Source: Bacillota bacterium
GTDB lineage: Bacteria > Bacillota > Clostridia > Oscillospirales > Acutalibacteraceae
Direction: 5' to 3'
Assembly: GCA_023417635.1 (NCBI GenBank)
Contig: JAEZFF010000043.1
Span: 1-23,526 of the forward strand
DNA length: 23,526 nucleotides
The position numbers and the translations under genes are program-made. Each line of letters starts with the position of its first letter. The first letter of the stretch is position 1. This document shows, piece after piece, positions 12,713 to 20,743 of this stretch. The notes below the pieces were generated by a model, which worked only from the letters and a program-made list of their open reading frames with translations, was not told the origin of the DNA and did no database searches.

Positions 12713-13186
12713 TCAGCTGTGATTGATTTTTGTTTTTCCGGTCGAGCCGAAACCGTCGGTTCCGCGTTCCGTTTCACCAAGGTCATCGGTTTCAGTCAGA
12801 ACGGTCTCATACACAGGAACCACGACAAGCTGAGCAAAGCGCTCGCCCGGCTCCAGCACATAAGGTTCGCTGCCTGTGTTGCATAGCCCAACCACAAGTT
12901 CGCCGCGGTAATCGCTGTCTATTACGCCAACGGCGTTGGCGGGTGCAATGCCATGCTTTACGCCAAGCCCGCTGCGCGCAAAAATCAGCCCTGCGGTGTT
13001 TTGGTCCGGCAGAGCAATAGCAATCCCGGTCGGTATGCGGTGCAGGCTGCGCGGCTCAATGGTCACCGGCGCGTCCAGGCAGGCATAAAGGTCGTATCCC
13101 GCCGCTCCCGCCGTGCCGCGCGTCGGCATTTTTGCATTTTCACGCACACGCCTGACTTTAATTTCTTTTTTTATGGTGTGATTCAT
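12713..13186 (-). CDS. dut: Deoxyuridine 5'-triphosphate nucleotidohydrolase (dUTPase)
   Basis: A 157-residue trimeric dUTPase that converts dUTP to dUMP and pyrophosphate, keeping uracil out of DNA and supplying dTMP synthesis. All five family motifs are seen in order: AGYDLYA, RSGLGVKHGI, GVIDSDYRGELVVGL, GERFAQLVVVP and the C-terminal lid RGTDGFGSTG, which closes over the active site. I chose the ATG at 13186, 13 bases after the U32 stop with CGGAG 8 bases upstream. The frame is open further upstream, but that part overlaps the U32 gene and has no dUTPase resemblance. Confidence 0.96.
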   Translation of the reverse strand: MNHTIKKEIKVRRVRENAKMPTRGTAGAAGYDLYACLDAPVTIEPRSLHRIPTGIAIALPDQNTAGLIFARSGLGVKHGIAPANAVGVIDSDYRGELVVGLCNTGSEPYVLEPGERFAQLVVVPVYETVLTETDDLGETERGTDGFGSTGKTKINHS

Positions 13187-13199
13187 TCGAATGCTCCGA

Positions 13200-15305
13200 T
13201 CATACAGATTTTTGTGAAAGGCTGCTTTCCATTCCACGGAAGTAAAGGCCGCGTGTGCAGGCCATGCCGAGTGAGGGCTGTTTTTCACCGTGCAGCGCAC
13301 CAAGGTAGCGGTGCAGGACGGCCCGGATTTCTTCCGGGCTTTCGGTAGAAAAACGCAGCAGGCCAAAATCCTGATTTTTTACTTCGCTCAGCCGGTCGGC
13401 CATGTCGAGCGGGAGAGAATTCAGCACTTCGCTGCAGGCACCGTAGCACTGCACCGGGAAATGAATTCCCCGGCGGTCGGTTAATTCCGGCGCCGTTTTA
13501 CAATGCAGGCATCCTTTGGGCGAATTAGCCGCCGGGCAGTTCCGGCAGAGCATCAGAGGAAGCCGCCCATACAGGAGAAGGCCGCGCGGCAGGCTGCCGC
13601 CAATATGCGCGGCCTGCGCCAGCTTCAGCTCAAAAGAAAGCTCGGCGTCTTTCAGCCCAAATTCCCGGTACCATTCCAGTGCTTCCGTGTTGGTGATGTT
13701 CAGTGAAAAACCGCCGTGTACCGTCAAGCCGGCGTCCAGTGCAATCTGTGCCGAGTCAAGGTTCCCGGCCCACACATCGGTTACGCCGACGGCTTTTGCA
13801 GATGCCAGGCGTTCCCGCACCGTGTCCTCAAGGCCGAACAGGCCGCGCGGCAATTCGATGGCAACTGGGAACCCGTCTTTCCTAAGCTGTTCCAGCCGCT
13901 GCGGTTCTGCCGTAAACGGAACATAAACGAGCTCACAGGCTTTCGCTTCTTCCGGCAGGTCTGTGGTGCGAAAACGTGCCCGCAGGCGAAGCGGCGCGGA
14001 AGAGTAAGGTTCCGGATGGCTTTCCTGCGGTTCATGAAAAGGCACGGCTGGGCGAAAAGCCCGTTTCTTTTCCAGCAGGGAAAGTGTTTCCCGGCGCAGG
14101 TGGTTCAGCTGCGAAACCGGAACAGCAAGCCCCGGCTCTACTTTGCACTCTGCATTTTGAACAAAATAAGGAGTGCCGCCGGTTTTACAAAGCTGTTCCT
14201 TGCACCGCGCGGCATCGGCCGGGCGGTTTTTGGCTTCCTGTGGAAGCTCCCCTGTGACCTTTGCAGAATTGCCGCAGGTGTCGGTAACGCAGAGTGAAAC
14301 AGGCTTGCCGCGCGAAATTTCCAGTGAAAAATCGACCGGAATCCGCTGCGGTTCGGAAGCGTAAAGCGCTCGCAGGGGGCGCAGAACCTCTTCCGTAGCG
14401 CCTGCCACATCTTCTTTTGTGCGAAATCCAAACATTGTGCGCCCAAGCCGGCCATCCGCATAGCCCTGTGTGAAGCCAGAGCGCGAAAAAACTGCCCGCA
14501 GGCTTTCGGTAAGTTCCTGCGGAACAGGTTTCCCATCGGCGGCTAACCGGCAGGCCCGTACGGCGGCGGCAACATATTCTGGGCGTTTCAGCCGCCCTTC
14601 AATTTTGAGGCTGACGGAACCTGCCTTTTCCAGCTCTGCAATACGGGAAATCAGGGAAAGGTCGTGCAGGCTTAAGTCATGCCCGGTTCCTCCCGGGGCA
14701 GAAAACGGCAGGCGGCACGGCTGCGCGCACAGGCCGCGGTTCCCGCTGCGGGAACCCAGAACGGAACTAAAGTAGCATTGCCCGCTGACGGACATGCACA
14801 GTGCGCCGTGTACAAAGGTTTCCAGCTCAATAGGGCATTGGCGGTGAATGGCTTCCGTTTGGCAAAGGGAAAGTTCCCGTGCCAGGACGACACGCGGGAA
14901 ACCGGCTTTCCAAAGAGCTTTTGCTCCGGCGGCCGTGTGGACTCCGGTCTGCGTGGAAGCGTGAAGACGCAGCTTTGGCGCATATCGGAAAAGCAGGCGG
15001 GCAAGTCCCAAATCCTGTACCAGCACTGCATCTACAGGCAGGGCGCAGGCTTCCCGAACGAGCAAAAGCGCCGCTGGAAGCTCATGGTCGAGCATCAGCG
15101 TGTTAACGGCAAGGTAGACTTTTACGCCGCGCGCGTGGCAGTAGTCTACCGCATTTCGAAGTTCAGAAGGACCGAAATTTTTTGCCCCGGCCCGTGCGCT
15201 GAACTGCGAAGCGCCAAGGTAAACTGCGTCGGCACCGGAGCGCACTGCCGCCGTAAGGCTTTCCGGTGAGCCGGCGGGGGCCAGCACTTCCACGTTATTG
15301 CTCAT
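13200..15305 (-). CDS. Large U32-family protein with DUF3656 (RlhA/YdcP-like)
   Basis: A 701-residue protein of the 'peptidase U32' family. The TIM-barrel N-terminal half (about 5-300) starts VEVLAPAGSPESL and carries the family signature around 164-200: ETFVHGALCMS, SGQC and RSGNRGLCAQPCR, with cysteines at about 170, 177, 193 and 197. In characterised relatives these bind a 4Fe-4S cluster. A DUF3656-like middle region (about 370-480) and a C-terminal Cys-rich region (CRNCPAAN...GCLHCKTAP) follow. E. coli RlhA, a U32 protein of similar length with DUF3656, hydroxylates C2501 of 23S rRNA, and TrhP hydroxylates tRNA; an RNA hydroxylase role is therefore more likely than proteolysis, but unproven here. 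The ATG at 15305 overlaps the zapA stop by 11 bases, indicating translational coupling; a TTG at 15320 is a less likely start. Confidence 0.88.
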   Translation of the reverse strand: MSNNVEVLAPAGSPESLTAAVRSGADAVYLGASQFSARAGAKNFGPSELRNAVDYCHARGVKVYLAVNTLMLDHELPAALLLVREACALPVDAVLVQDLGLARLLFRYAPKLRLHASTQTGVHTAAGAKALWKAGFPRVVLARELSLCQTEAIHRQCPIELETFVHGALCMSVSGQCYFSSVLGSRSGNRGLCAQPCRLPFSAPGGTGHDLSLHDLSLISRIAELEKAGSVSLKIEGRLKRPEYVAAAVRACRLAADGKPVPQELTESLRAVFSRSGFTQGYADGRLGRTMFGFRTKEDVAGATEEVLRPLRALYASEPQRIPVDFSLEISRGKPVSLCVTDTCGNSAKVTGELPQEAKNRPADAARCKEQLCKTGGTPYFVQNAECKVEPGLAVPVSQLNHLRRETLSLLEKKRAFRPAVPFHEPQESHPEPYSSAPLRLRARFRTTDLPEEAKACELVYVPFTAEPQRLEQLRKDGFPVAIELPRGLFGLEDTVRERLASAKAVGVTDVWAGNLDSAQIALDAGLTVHGGFSLNITNTEALEWYREFGLKDAELSFELKLAQAAHIGGSLPRGLLLYGRLPLMLCRNCPAANSPKGCLHCKTAPELTDRRGIHFPVQCYGACSEVLNSLPLDMADRLSEVKNQDFGLLRFSTESPEEIRAVLHRYLGALHGEKQPSLGMACTRGLYFRGMESSLSQKSV

Positions 15306-15813
15306 CGGTTCTCTTTTCAAAAAAATTCAGGAAACTTGCCTGGTCGGGAGTCACGCTGTCGCTCTCAGCCTGCAAAAAGTCGCCTGTCTGGTTTTGCTCC
15401 GGTATTTCTGCTTCGGATGTTTCTTCTTCCGCATCGTCGTGCGCAGTCTCTTCGGCTGGGGAACCTTCGGCGGCAAGGCGCGCCCGCAGAGTTTGGTTCT
15501 CTTTCTGGACGCGTTCCAGTTCCCGGTGCGACTCTTCTGCATCCATGCGCGCGTGCGAAGAATCTTCCAGGTAGTTTTTAATCTGTGTACGGAGGTTGTC
15601 CGCAGATTCCGCCGCCTTATGCGAAGCGTCACAGTAATTCAGTGCGGTGATTACAGCGGCCATGGTAACGGAAAAGCGCGCGTTTTGCTCCAATGTGTCG
15701 CTCATAGCCTGACGCACTTCGTCACCGATTGACCGAATGTAAGTTTCGCTGTCATCTGAGCAGAGCGTCAGCTCACATCCGCAGATTTCCAGCCGTATTT
15801 TGTTTTTTGCCAT
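15295..15813 (-). CDS. zapA: Cell-division protein ZapA with acidic C-terminal tail
   Basis: A 172-residue FtsZ-ring stabiliser. The N-terminal 90 residues fit ZapA: KIRLEICGCELTLCSDDSETYIRSIGDEV, then a helix FSVTMAAVITALNYCD. A coiled-coil segment (about 85-115, rich in E/R/K) is typical. The tail from about 116 to the end is unusually long and acidic (AEETAHDDAEEETSEAEIPE), so the protein is nearly twice as long as a minimal ZapA. An AAAGGA site lies about 11 bases before the ATG. It is the first gene of the minus-strand cluster and overlaps the U32 gene; a zapA-U32 pair is common in Clostridia. Confidence 0.9.
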   Translation of the reverse strand: MAKNKIRLEICGCELTLCSDDSETYIRSIGDEVRQAMSDTLEQNARFSVTMAAVITALNYCDASHKAAESADNLRTQIKNYLEDSSHARMDAEESHRELERVQKENQTLRARLAAEGSPAEETAHDDAEEETSEAEIPEQNQTGDFLQAESDSVTPDQASFLNFFEKRTDEQ

Positions 15814-15865
15814 GGTAACCCTGTCCTTTCCCGCCGTTCTTTCCGCTATTTATATGTACACAAGC

Positions 15866-15949
15866 AGCGGCAAGCCGGTTCTGTCCAGCTGCGGCGGACA
15901 ACTGCTGCCGCGCCGGGAGCCGAACAATCTTAATCTATAGCATATTATA
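15866..15949 (-). promoter_or_regulatory. Probable zapA promoter and structured leader
   Basis: On the minus strand TATAAT (15944-15949) has only a weak -35 (TTTTAT) at 17 bases. The leader of about 120 bases holds nested complementary segments: outer GCGGCA/TGCCGC (15906-15911 with 15867-15872) and inner TGTCC/GGACA (15896-15900 with 15882-15886). It matches no riboswitch class I can recognise and is not followed by a T run, so it is not a terminator. Confidence 0.35.
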
Positions 15950-15957
15950 ATCGATTT

Positions 15958-15966
15958 TGCTATAAT
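15958..15966 (+). promoter_or_regulatory. Possible plus-strand extended -10 in the zapA-glgP gap
   Basis: TGC followed by a perfect TATAAT (15961-15966) lies almost back to back with the zapA -10. The -35 is poor (TAGCAT). It could drive the small reading frame at 16089-16190 or be a distal glgP promoter. The 478-base gap 15814-16291 holds this, the zapA leader, the small frame and the glgP promoter; I see nothing else. Confidence 0.35.
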
Positions 15967-16088
15967 ATAAAAGAGAAAAGCGTCACTTTTTGCTGCTGAA
16001 AACAGTTCTGCCAGAAAAATAGAAGGAATGGTTCGAAAACTGCTGCATTTGTTTAAAATGCACAAAAACAGGCGAAATATCTTTTCCA

Positions 16089-16190
16089 ATGAAAGGCAGG
16101 ATGGACTGCTGCAAAAAAGCCAGAAAAGCCGCTTACACACTGAAAAAATTGGGCATGATTAAAGCGAAGCGCAATTTTTATTGGCATTGA
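16089..16190 (+). CDS. Possible basic microprotein of 33 residues
   Basis: An ATG-to-TGA frame in the gap before glgP encodes a strongly basic peptide: KGRMDCCKKARKAAYTLKK in the first part, a middle LGMIKAK stretch, and an aromatic end NFYWH. An inner ATG at 16101, with GAAAGG just before it, would give 29 residues. It looks more protein-like than the other small frames here (Cys pair, alternating Lys/Ala suited to an amphipathic helix), and its stop codon falls exactly on the -35 box of glgP. The ribosome sites are poor for either start, and I know no family for it. A competing 44-codon frame (16028-16162) overlaps it. Real existence is uncertain. Confidence 0.25.
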   Translation: MKGRMDCCKKARKAAYTLKKLGMIKAKRNFYWH

Positions 16191-16215
16191 AACGACACCT
16201 AAATTGGTGTATAAT
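16187..16215 (+). promoter_or_regulatory. Near-consensus promoter of glgP with an inverted repeat in the spacer
   Basis: TTGAAA (16187-16192) and TATAAT (16210-16215) are 17 bases apart, 11 of 12 consensus bases. The spacer carries ACACCTAAATTGGTGT (16195-16210), a dyad with five-base perfect arms that reaches the first -10 base. A repressor bound there would block RNA polymerase, so this is a candidate operator. Upstream, AAAAATTG/CAATTTTT (16144-16179) forms a further inverted repeat. Confidence 0.75.
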
Positions 16216-16291
16216 ATACACAAATTGTAAAAATGAAATTTTTGAATTTTCAGTTCCGCCTGTGCGGATGAATTTACTTTGGAGGGCCGCT

Positions 16292-18772
16292 ATGAACGAG
16301 AAGCAAACGGTTGAAAAAATTCAGGAGACAATCCGGGACAATTTAAAGCACGTTTTTGGTGTTTCGCTTGACAACGCAACGGACGACCAGTGCTACAAAG
16401 CCGTAGCTCTTGCCGTGCGCAACATAACGGAAAAAAACTTTCACACCTTTCAGGACAAAGCCGACAAAACGGAAACAAAACATGTTTACTACCTGTGCAT
16501 GGAGTTCCTGATGGGCCGTTCCCTTAAAAATACGCTTTATAACCTGAAATTGGAAGCGCCGTTCCGCAGTGCGCTTGCCGGTATGGGCCTGAAGCTGGAT
16601 GCGCTTTACGAAAAGGAACCGGACGCCGGCCTTGGCAACGGGGGGCTTGGCCGCCTTGCCGCCTGCTACATGGATGCTCTGGCAACGCTTGGTTACCCGG
16701 CAACAGGGTATTCGCTGCGGTATGAGTACGGAATTTTTCGCCAGAAACTGGTAGACGGCTGGCAGACGGAACTGCCGGATTTTTGGCTGCCGGGCGGAAA
16801 AATATGGCTGCGGAGTGAGCCGGAAAAAAGCGTGGAAGTACGCTTCAACGGCCATGTAGAAGAAAGCTGGAACAACCAGTACCACATGGTGAACCACAAA
16901 GACTACACCAAAGTGATTGCCGTGCCGTATGATATGTATGTTGCGGGTTATGGCGGAAAGCACGTAAACCGCCTGCGCCTTTGGTCTGCTACAAGTGAAG
17001 ATTTTGACATGAATCTTTTTAACGGCGGCAATTATATGCGTGCCATGGAGCAGAAAGCAATGGCGGAAGTCATTACGAAGGTGCTTTACCCGGATGACAA
17101 CCATCTGGAGGGGAAGAGCCTGCGCCTTTCGCAGCAGTATTTCCTCGTTTCGGCTACCATTCAGGACATTATCCGCCGGCACCTTTTTTCGCACAGCTCG
17201 CTCGACAGTATGCCGGACCTTGTCGCTATTCATTTAAACGATACGCACCCGGTGCTTGCCATTCCGGAAATGATGCGCATTATGCTTGATGAATGTGGTT
17301 ACAGCTGGGATGCTGCATGGGAAATTGTGCAGAGTGTTTTTGCCTACACAAACCATACGGTTATGGCAGAAGCACTGGAGTGCTGGGGCGTGGATTTGTT
17401 TCAGTCCCGCCTGCCGCGCATTTATCAGATTGTGGTGGAAATCAACCGCCGTTTCTGCGCACAGATGCACAACAAAAGCGTAGATGGCTATAAAGTCGGC
17501 CGCATGGCCCCATGGAATGACGGCTATGTAAAGATGGCGAACCTGGCTGTGGTTGGCAGCCACAGCGTGAACGGCGTTTCCAAACTGCACAGCGAAATTC
17601 TGAAAAACCGCGTCTTTAATGATTTTTATACCGAGATGCCGCAGAAGTTTACCAATGTTACCAATGGCATTGCACACAGGCGCTGGCTCTGCCAGGCAAA
17701 CCCGGGGCTTTCGGATTTAATCAGCAAACTGATTGGCAATGATTTTATCCTGGATGCCCCAAAACTCGAAGGTCTGATGCAGTATCAGAATGATTCTTCG
17801 GTGCTGCAGGAACTTGCAAAGATTAAACGCAGCAATAAAGTCCATTTTGCCGAGTATGTCAAGAAGGCAAACGGGATTGAGATTGACCCGGACTCTATTT
17901 TCGACGTTCAGGTCAAACGTCTGCACGAATATAAGCGTCAGCATATGAATGCGCTACAGATTCTCATCGATTACCAGCGCCTGCTTGCCAACCCGAATAT
18001 GGACTTCACGCCGCGCACCTATATTTTTGGTGCCAAGGCTGCGCCGGGCTACTACTTTGCAAAGCAGATTATCCGCTTTATCCTGGAGCTTGGCAAGGTC
18101 ATTAACAATGACCCGCGTGTGAACGGGAAAATGCGCGTTGTGTACTTGGAAGATTACCGCGTAACGCTTGCGGAGCTTCTGATGCCGGCCGCCGACATCA
18201 GCGAACAGATTTCCCTTGCGGGAACGGAGGCTTCCGGAACCAGCAATATGAAACTGATGATTAACGGCGCCGTTACCCTTGGTACACTGGATGGTGCAAA
18301 TGTAGAGATTCACGAGGCAGTAGGCGACGAAAATATGATTCTGTTTGGCATGACGGCAGAACAGGTAGAGCAGCTGAAAAGCACCGGCTACCGCCCGCGT
18401 GCATTTGCGGATGGCATCCCGGAAATGAGCGAGGCCATGCGAGCCATCAACAATGGGATTGGCGGTGTGGATTTCCACGATATTGCCGATTCCCTGCTGA
18501 ACAAAGACCCATATATGGTGCTTGCGGATTTTGCTTCTTATGACAAGGCTCGTCAAAAATCCAGCAGGCTGTATTCCGACCCAATTTCATGGCAGAAGAT
18601 GTGCCTTGTAAACATTGCACAGGCGGGCCGCTTTGCCGCAGACCGTGCAATTCGGGAGTATGCCGAAAACATCTGGCACGCAGAGCCGGTTCCGGAGCCA
18701 GTTGCTGTGGAAAAGAAATCTGCCGCAAAAATGTCTTCTGCCGGTAAGGGCAGAAGAGGCAGAAAAAAGTAA
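16292..18772 (+). CDS. glgP: Glycogen/starch (maltodextrin) phosphorylase
   Basis: An 826-residue GT35 alpha-glucan phosphorylase that releases glucose-1-phosphate from alpha-1,4 glucan ends using phosphate and pyridoxal phosphate. The PLP lysine is K654 in EASGTSNMKLMINGA; GLGNGGLGRLAACYMD, HLNDTHPVLAIPEMMR, FTNVTNGIAHRRWL and VQVKRLHEYKRQ are family hallmarks. The start is the ATG at 16292 with GGAGGG 6 bases upstream; the longer frame begins inside the promoter. After the usual end (near IREYAENIW) there is an extra tail of about 30 residues, first Pro/Glu/Val-rich and then very basic (KGRRGRKK). The GH13 gene follows after 15 bases, in one operon. Confidence 0.96.
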   Translation: MNEKQTVEKIQETIRDNLKHVFGVSLDNATDDQCYKAVALAVRNITEKNFHTFQDKADKTETKHVYYLCMEFLMGRSLKNTLYNLKLEAPFRSALAGMGLKLDALYEKEPDAGLGNGGLGRLAACYMDALATLGYPATGYSLRYEYGIFRQKLVDGWQTELPDFWLPGGKIWLRSEPEKSVEVRFNGHVEESWNNQYHMVNHKDYTKVIAVPYDMYVAGYGGKHVNRLRLWSATSEDFDMNLFNGGNYMRAMEQKAMAEVITKVLYPDDNHLEGKSLRLSQQYFLVSATIQDIIRRHLFSHSSLDSMPDLVAIHLNDTHPVLAIPEMMRIMLDECGYSWDAAWEIVQSVFAYTNHTVMAEALECWGVDLFQSRLPRIYQIVVEINRRFCAQMHNKSVDGYKVGRMAPWNDGYVKMANLAVVGSHSVNGVSKLHSEILKNRVFNDFYTEMPQKFTNVTNGIAHRRWLCQANPGLSDLISKLIGNDFILDAPKLEGLMQYQNDSSVLQELAKIKRSNKVHFAEYVKKANGIEIDPDSIFDVQVKRLHEYKRQHMNALQILIDYQRLLANPNMDFTPRTYIFGAKAAPGYYFAKQIIRFILELGKVINNDPRVNGKMRVVYLEDYRVTLAELLMPAADISEQISLAGTEASGTSNMKLMINGAVTLGTLDGANVEIHEAVGDENMILFGMTAEQVEQLKSTGYRPRAFADGIPEMSEAMRAINNGIGGVDFHDIADSLLNKDPYMVLADFASYDKARQKSSRLYSDPISWQKMCLVNIAQAGRFAADRAIREYAENIWHAEPVPEPVAVEKKSAAKMSSAGKGRRGRKK

Positions 18773-18787
18773 ACCGGAGGGTTTCCC

Positions 18788-20665
18788 ATGTTTAATTCAC
18801 GCAATCCGGCTTGCCGCTACCCTGTGGGTGCAGTGGCGGCTGGAACGGCGGTGCACTTTAAAATTATGCTTTCCCGTGACCTGCGCTGCTCGGCAGCGCG
18901 GCTTGTTGTAACAAATGACGCTACGGGCGGCCGTCAGATCCTCGGAATGTTCTGGTGCGGCATGAACGGCGGCCAGTTCGAATTTTGGGAATGCCACTTT
19001 ACTCCGACGGAACCCGGACTGTATTTTTACCAGTTTTTCCTTGACACCTGGCGCGGCACTCTGCCCATCATGCGTGGGTGGGGAGACGAAGGCGAGCTGC
19101 GAAGCGACGGCGTACAGTGGCAGCTTACCGTTTTCAGCGCGGCCTTCACCACCCCGGAATGGCTTGAGGGCGGCGTCATCTACCAAATATTCCCCGACCG
19201 CTTCTGCAATTCCGGAACCGGAAAAGAAAATGTTCCGGCAGACCGGAAAATTCATGCGGTGTGGGGCGAGCAGCCGGACTGGAAGCCAAATGCGGAAGGA
19301 ACGGTTACAAACAGCGATTATTTTGGCGGCGATCTGCGTGGAATCCAGCGGAAGCTGGACTACCTGAAATCGCTGGGTGTGACCTGTATTTACCTGAATC
19401 CGATTTTTGAGGCGCACTCCAACCACCGCTACAACACGGCGAATTATGAAAAAATAGACCCGCTGCTTGGCGCACAGGAAGATTTTCGCAGCCTGTGCCG
19501 CGAAGCCGAAAAGCGTGGCATCCGTATTTTACTGGACGGTGTGTTTAACCACACGGGAAGCGACAGTATTTATTTTAACCGTGAGGGCAGGTACCCGGAG
19601 GCGGGGGCTTACCAATCGCAGAGTTCGAAATACTACCCATGGTATTGCTTCCGGAACTGGCCGAACGAGTACGCTTCCTGGTGGAACTTCAGCACCCTGC
19701 CCTGCGTAAACAAAAACAACCCGGAGTTTTCCGAGTACATTAATGGAAAAGACGGCATTATCCGCCGCTGGCTGCGGGCGGGCGCTTCCGGCTGGCGGCT
19801 GGATGTTGCCGACGAGCTGCCGGACGGATTTTTGGATGACCTGCGCGCGGCGGCGAAAGCGGAGAAACCGGATGCCGCCGTGATTGGCGAAGTGTGGGAA
19901 GACGCTTCCAACAAAACGGCCTATGGCAAACGGCGCCGCTATTTTCAGGGGCGTCAGCTTGACAGTGCCATGAACTATCCGTTCCGCAGCGCAATTTTGG
20001 GGTATCTTACGGGTGCGCATCCTTCTGATATGATGGAGGAGATTCTCTGCATCCTTGAAAACTACCCGCCGCAGGTGATCCGCTGCCTGATGAACAATAT
20101 AGGCACGCATGACACAGAGCGTGCTTTGACGGTCTTAGCGGGCGAGCCTTTGGGCGGCCACGGACGGCATTGGCAGAGTACCGCGCACCTGACAAAAGAA
20201 CAGCGCGCACGGGGTCTTTCCCTCATGCGGCTGGCGTCGCTGATGCAGTTTACTCTGCCGGGAGTGCCATGCATTTATTACGGCGATGAGGCCGGCATGG
20301 AGGGGTATCGTGACCCGTTTAACCGCGGATGTTACCCTTGGGGAAGCGAAGACACCGGACTTTTGGAATGGTACCGGAAGCTGGGAAAGCTGCGTGCGGA
20401 GTGCGACTGTCTGCGCGAAGGGGAGTTCCAGCCGGTCAGCGCAAACGGTGATGGGATGGCCTATATTCGCAGCGGCAAGAAAGACGCGCTGCTGTGTGCC
20501 TTTAACCGCGGCAGTCTTCCACTGACTGTTGTTCTTGGGGAAGAGTGGAGGAACGCATCGGCACCGCTTGGCGGGGCTGTACCCAACGTGCGGAACGAGC
20601 TGGTGATTCCACCCCTGACCGGAACGGTACTTTACCGGACTTTGCACAGCAAAGGAAAGAACTAA
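18788..20665 (+). CDS. GH13 alpha-glucan hydrolase (neopullulanase/maltogenic amylase-like)
   Basis: A 625-residue glycoside hydrolase of family 13 without a signal peptide, hence cytoplasmic. An N-terminal beta domain (about 1-120, CBM34-like in position) precedes the barrel, which begins GGVIYQIFPDRF. Catalytic residues are all present: motif I DGVFNH (250-255), nucleophile D339 in GWRLDVADE, acid/base E368 in IGEVWE, and D442 in NNIGTHDTER. The layout resembles neopullulanase/cyclomaltodextrinase and amylopullulanase subfamilies that cut alpha-1,4 and sometimes alpha-1,6 bonds in maltodextrins; exact specificity cannot be read off. GGAGGG lies 6 bases before the ATG, and the gene follows glgP by 15 bases. 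Together they would clear linear chains by phosphorolysis and handle limit dextrins. Confidence 0.93.
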   Translation: MFNSRNPACRYPVGAVAAGTAVHFKIMLSRDLRCSAARLVVTNDATGGRQILGMFWCGMNGGQFEFWECHFTPTEPGLYFYQFFLDTWRGTLPIMRGWGDEGELRSDGVQWQLTVFSAAFTTPEWLEGGVIYQIFPDRFCNSGTGKENVPADRKIHAVWGEQPDWKPNAEGTVTNSDYFGGDLRGIQRKLDYLKSLGVTCIYLNPIFEAHSNHRYNTANYEKIDPLLGAQEDFRSLCREAEKRGIRILLDGVFNHTGSDSIYFNREGRYPEAGAYQSQSSKYYPWYCFRNWPNEYASWWNFSTLPCVNKNNPEFSEYINGKDGIIRRWLRAGASGWRLDVADELPDGFLDDLRAAAKAEKPDAAVIGEVWEDASNKTAYGKRRRYFQGRQLDSAMNYPFRSAILGYLTGAHPSDMMEEILCILENYPPQVIRCLMNNIGTHDTERALTVLAGEPLGGHGRHWQSTAHLTKEQRARGLSLMRLASLMQFTLPGVPCIYYGDEAGMEGYRDPFNRGCYPWGSEDTGLLEWYRKLGKLRAECDCLREGEFQPVSANGDGMAYIRSGKKDALLCAFNRGSLPLTVVLGEEWRNASAPLGGAVPNVRNELVIPPLTGTVLYRTLHSKGKN

Positions 20666-20694
20666 AAATTCAAAACGAAAAAAGACAGAGAAAA

Positions 20695-20732
20695 AGCAGG
20701 CACCGAAAGAAAAACTTTCGGCGCCTGCTTTT
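20695..20732 (+). terminator. Terminator of the glgP-GH13 operon, probably bidirectional
   Basis: AGCAGGC-A-CCGAAAG pairs with CTTTCGG-C-GCCTGCT (one mismatch), loop AAAAA, followed by TTTT. AAAAA before the stem gives a T run on the minus strand, so it can also end the convergent small gene at 20744-21214. Confidence 0.88.
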
Positions 20733-20743
20733 GTGTGCTTGCT

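Noticed and set aside
13187..13366. A longer start for dut
   Set aside because: The extension lies within the U32 coding region in another frame and has no dUTPase similarity; the ATG at 13186 has a proper ribosome site.
15850..16140. A 96-codon minus-strand frame before zapA
   Set aside because: It spans the zapA promoter and the structured leader and has no ribosome site or family resemblance.
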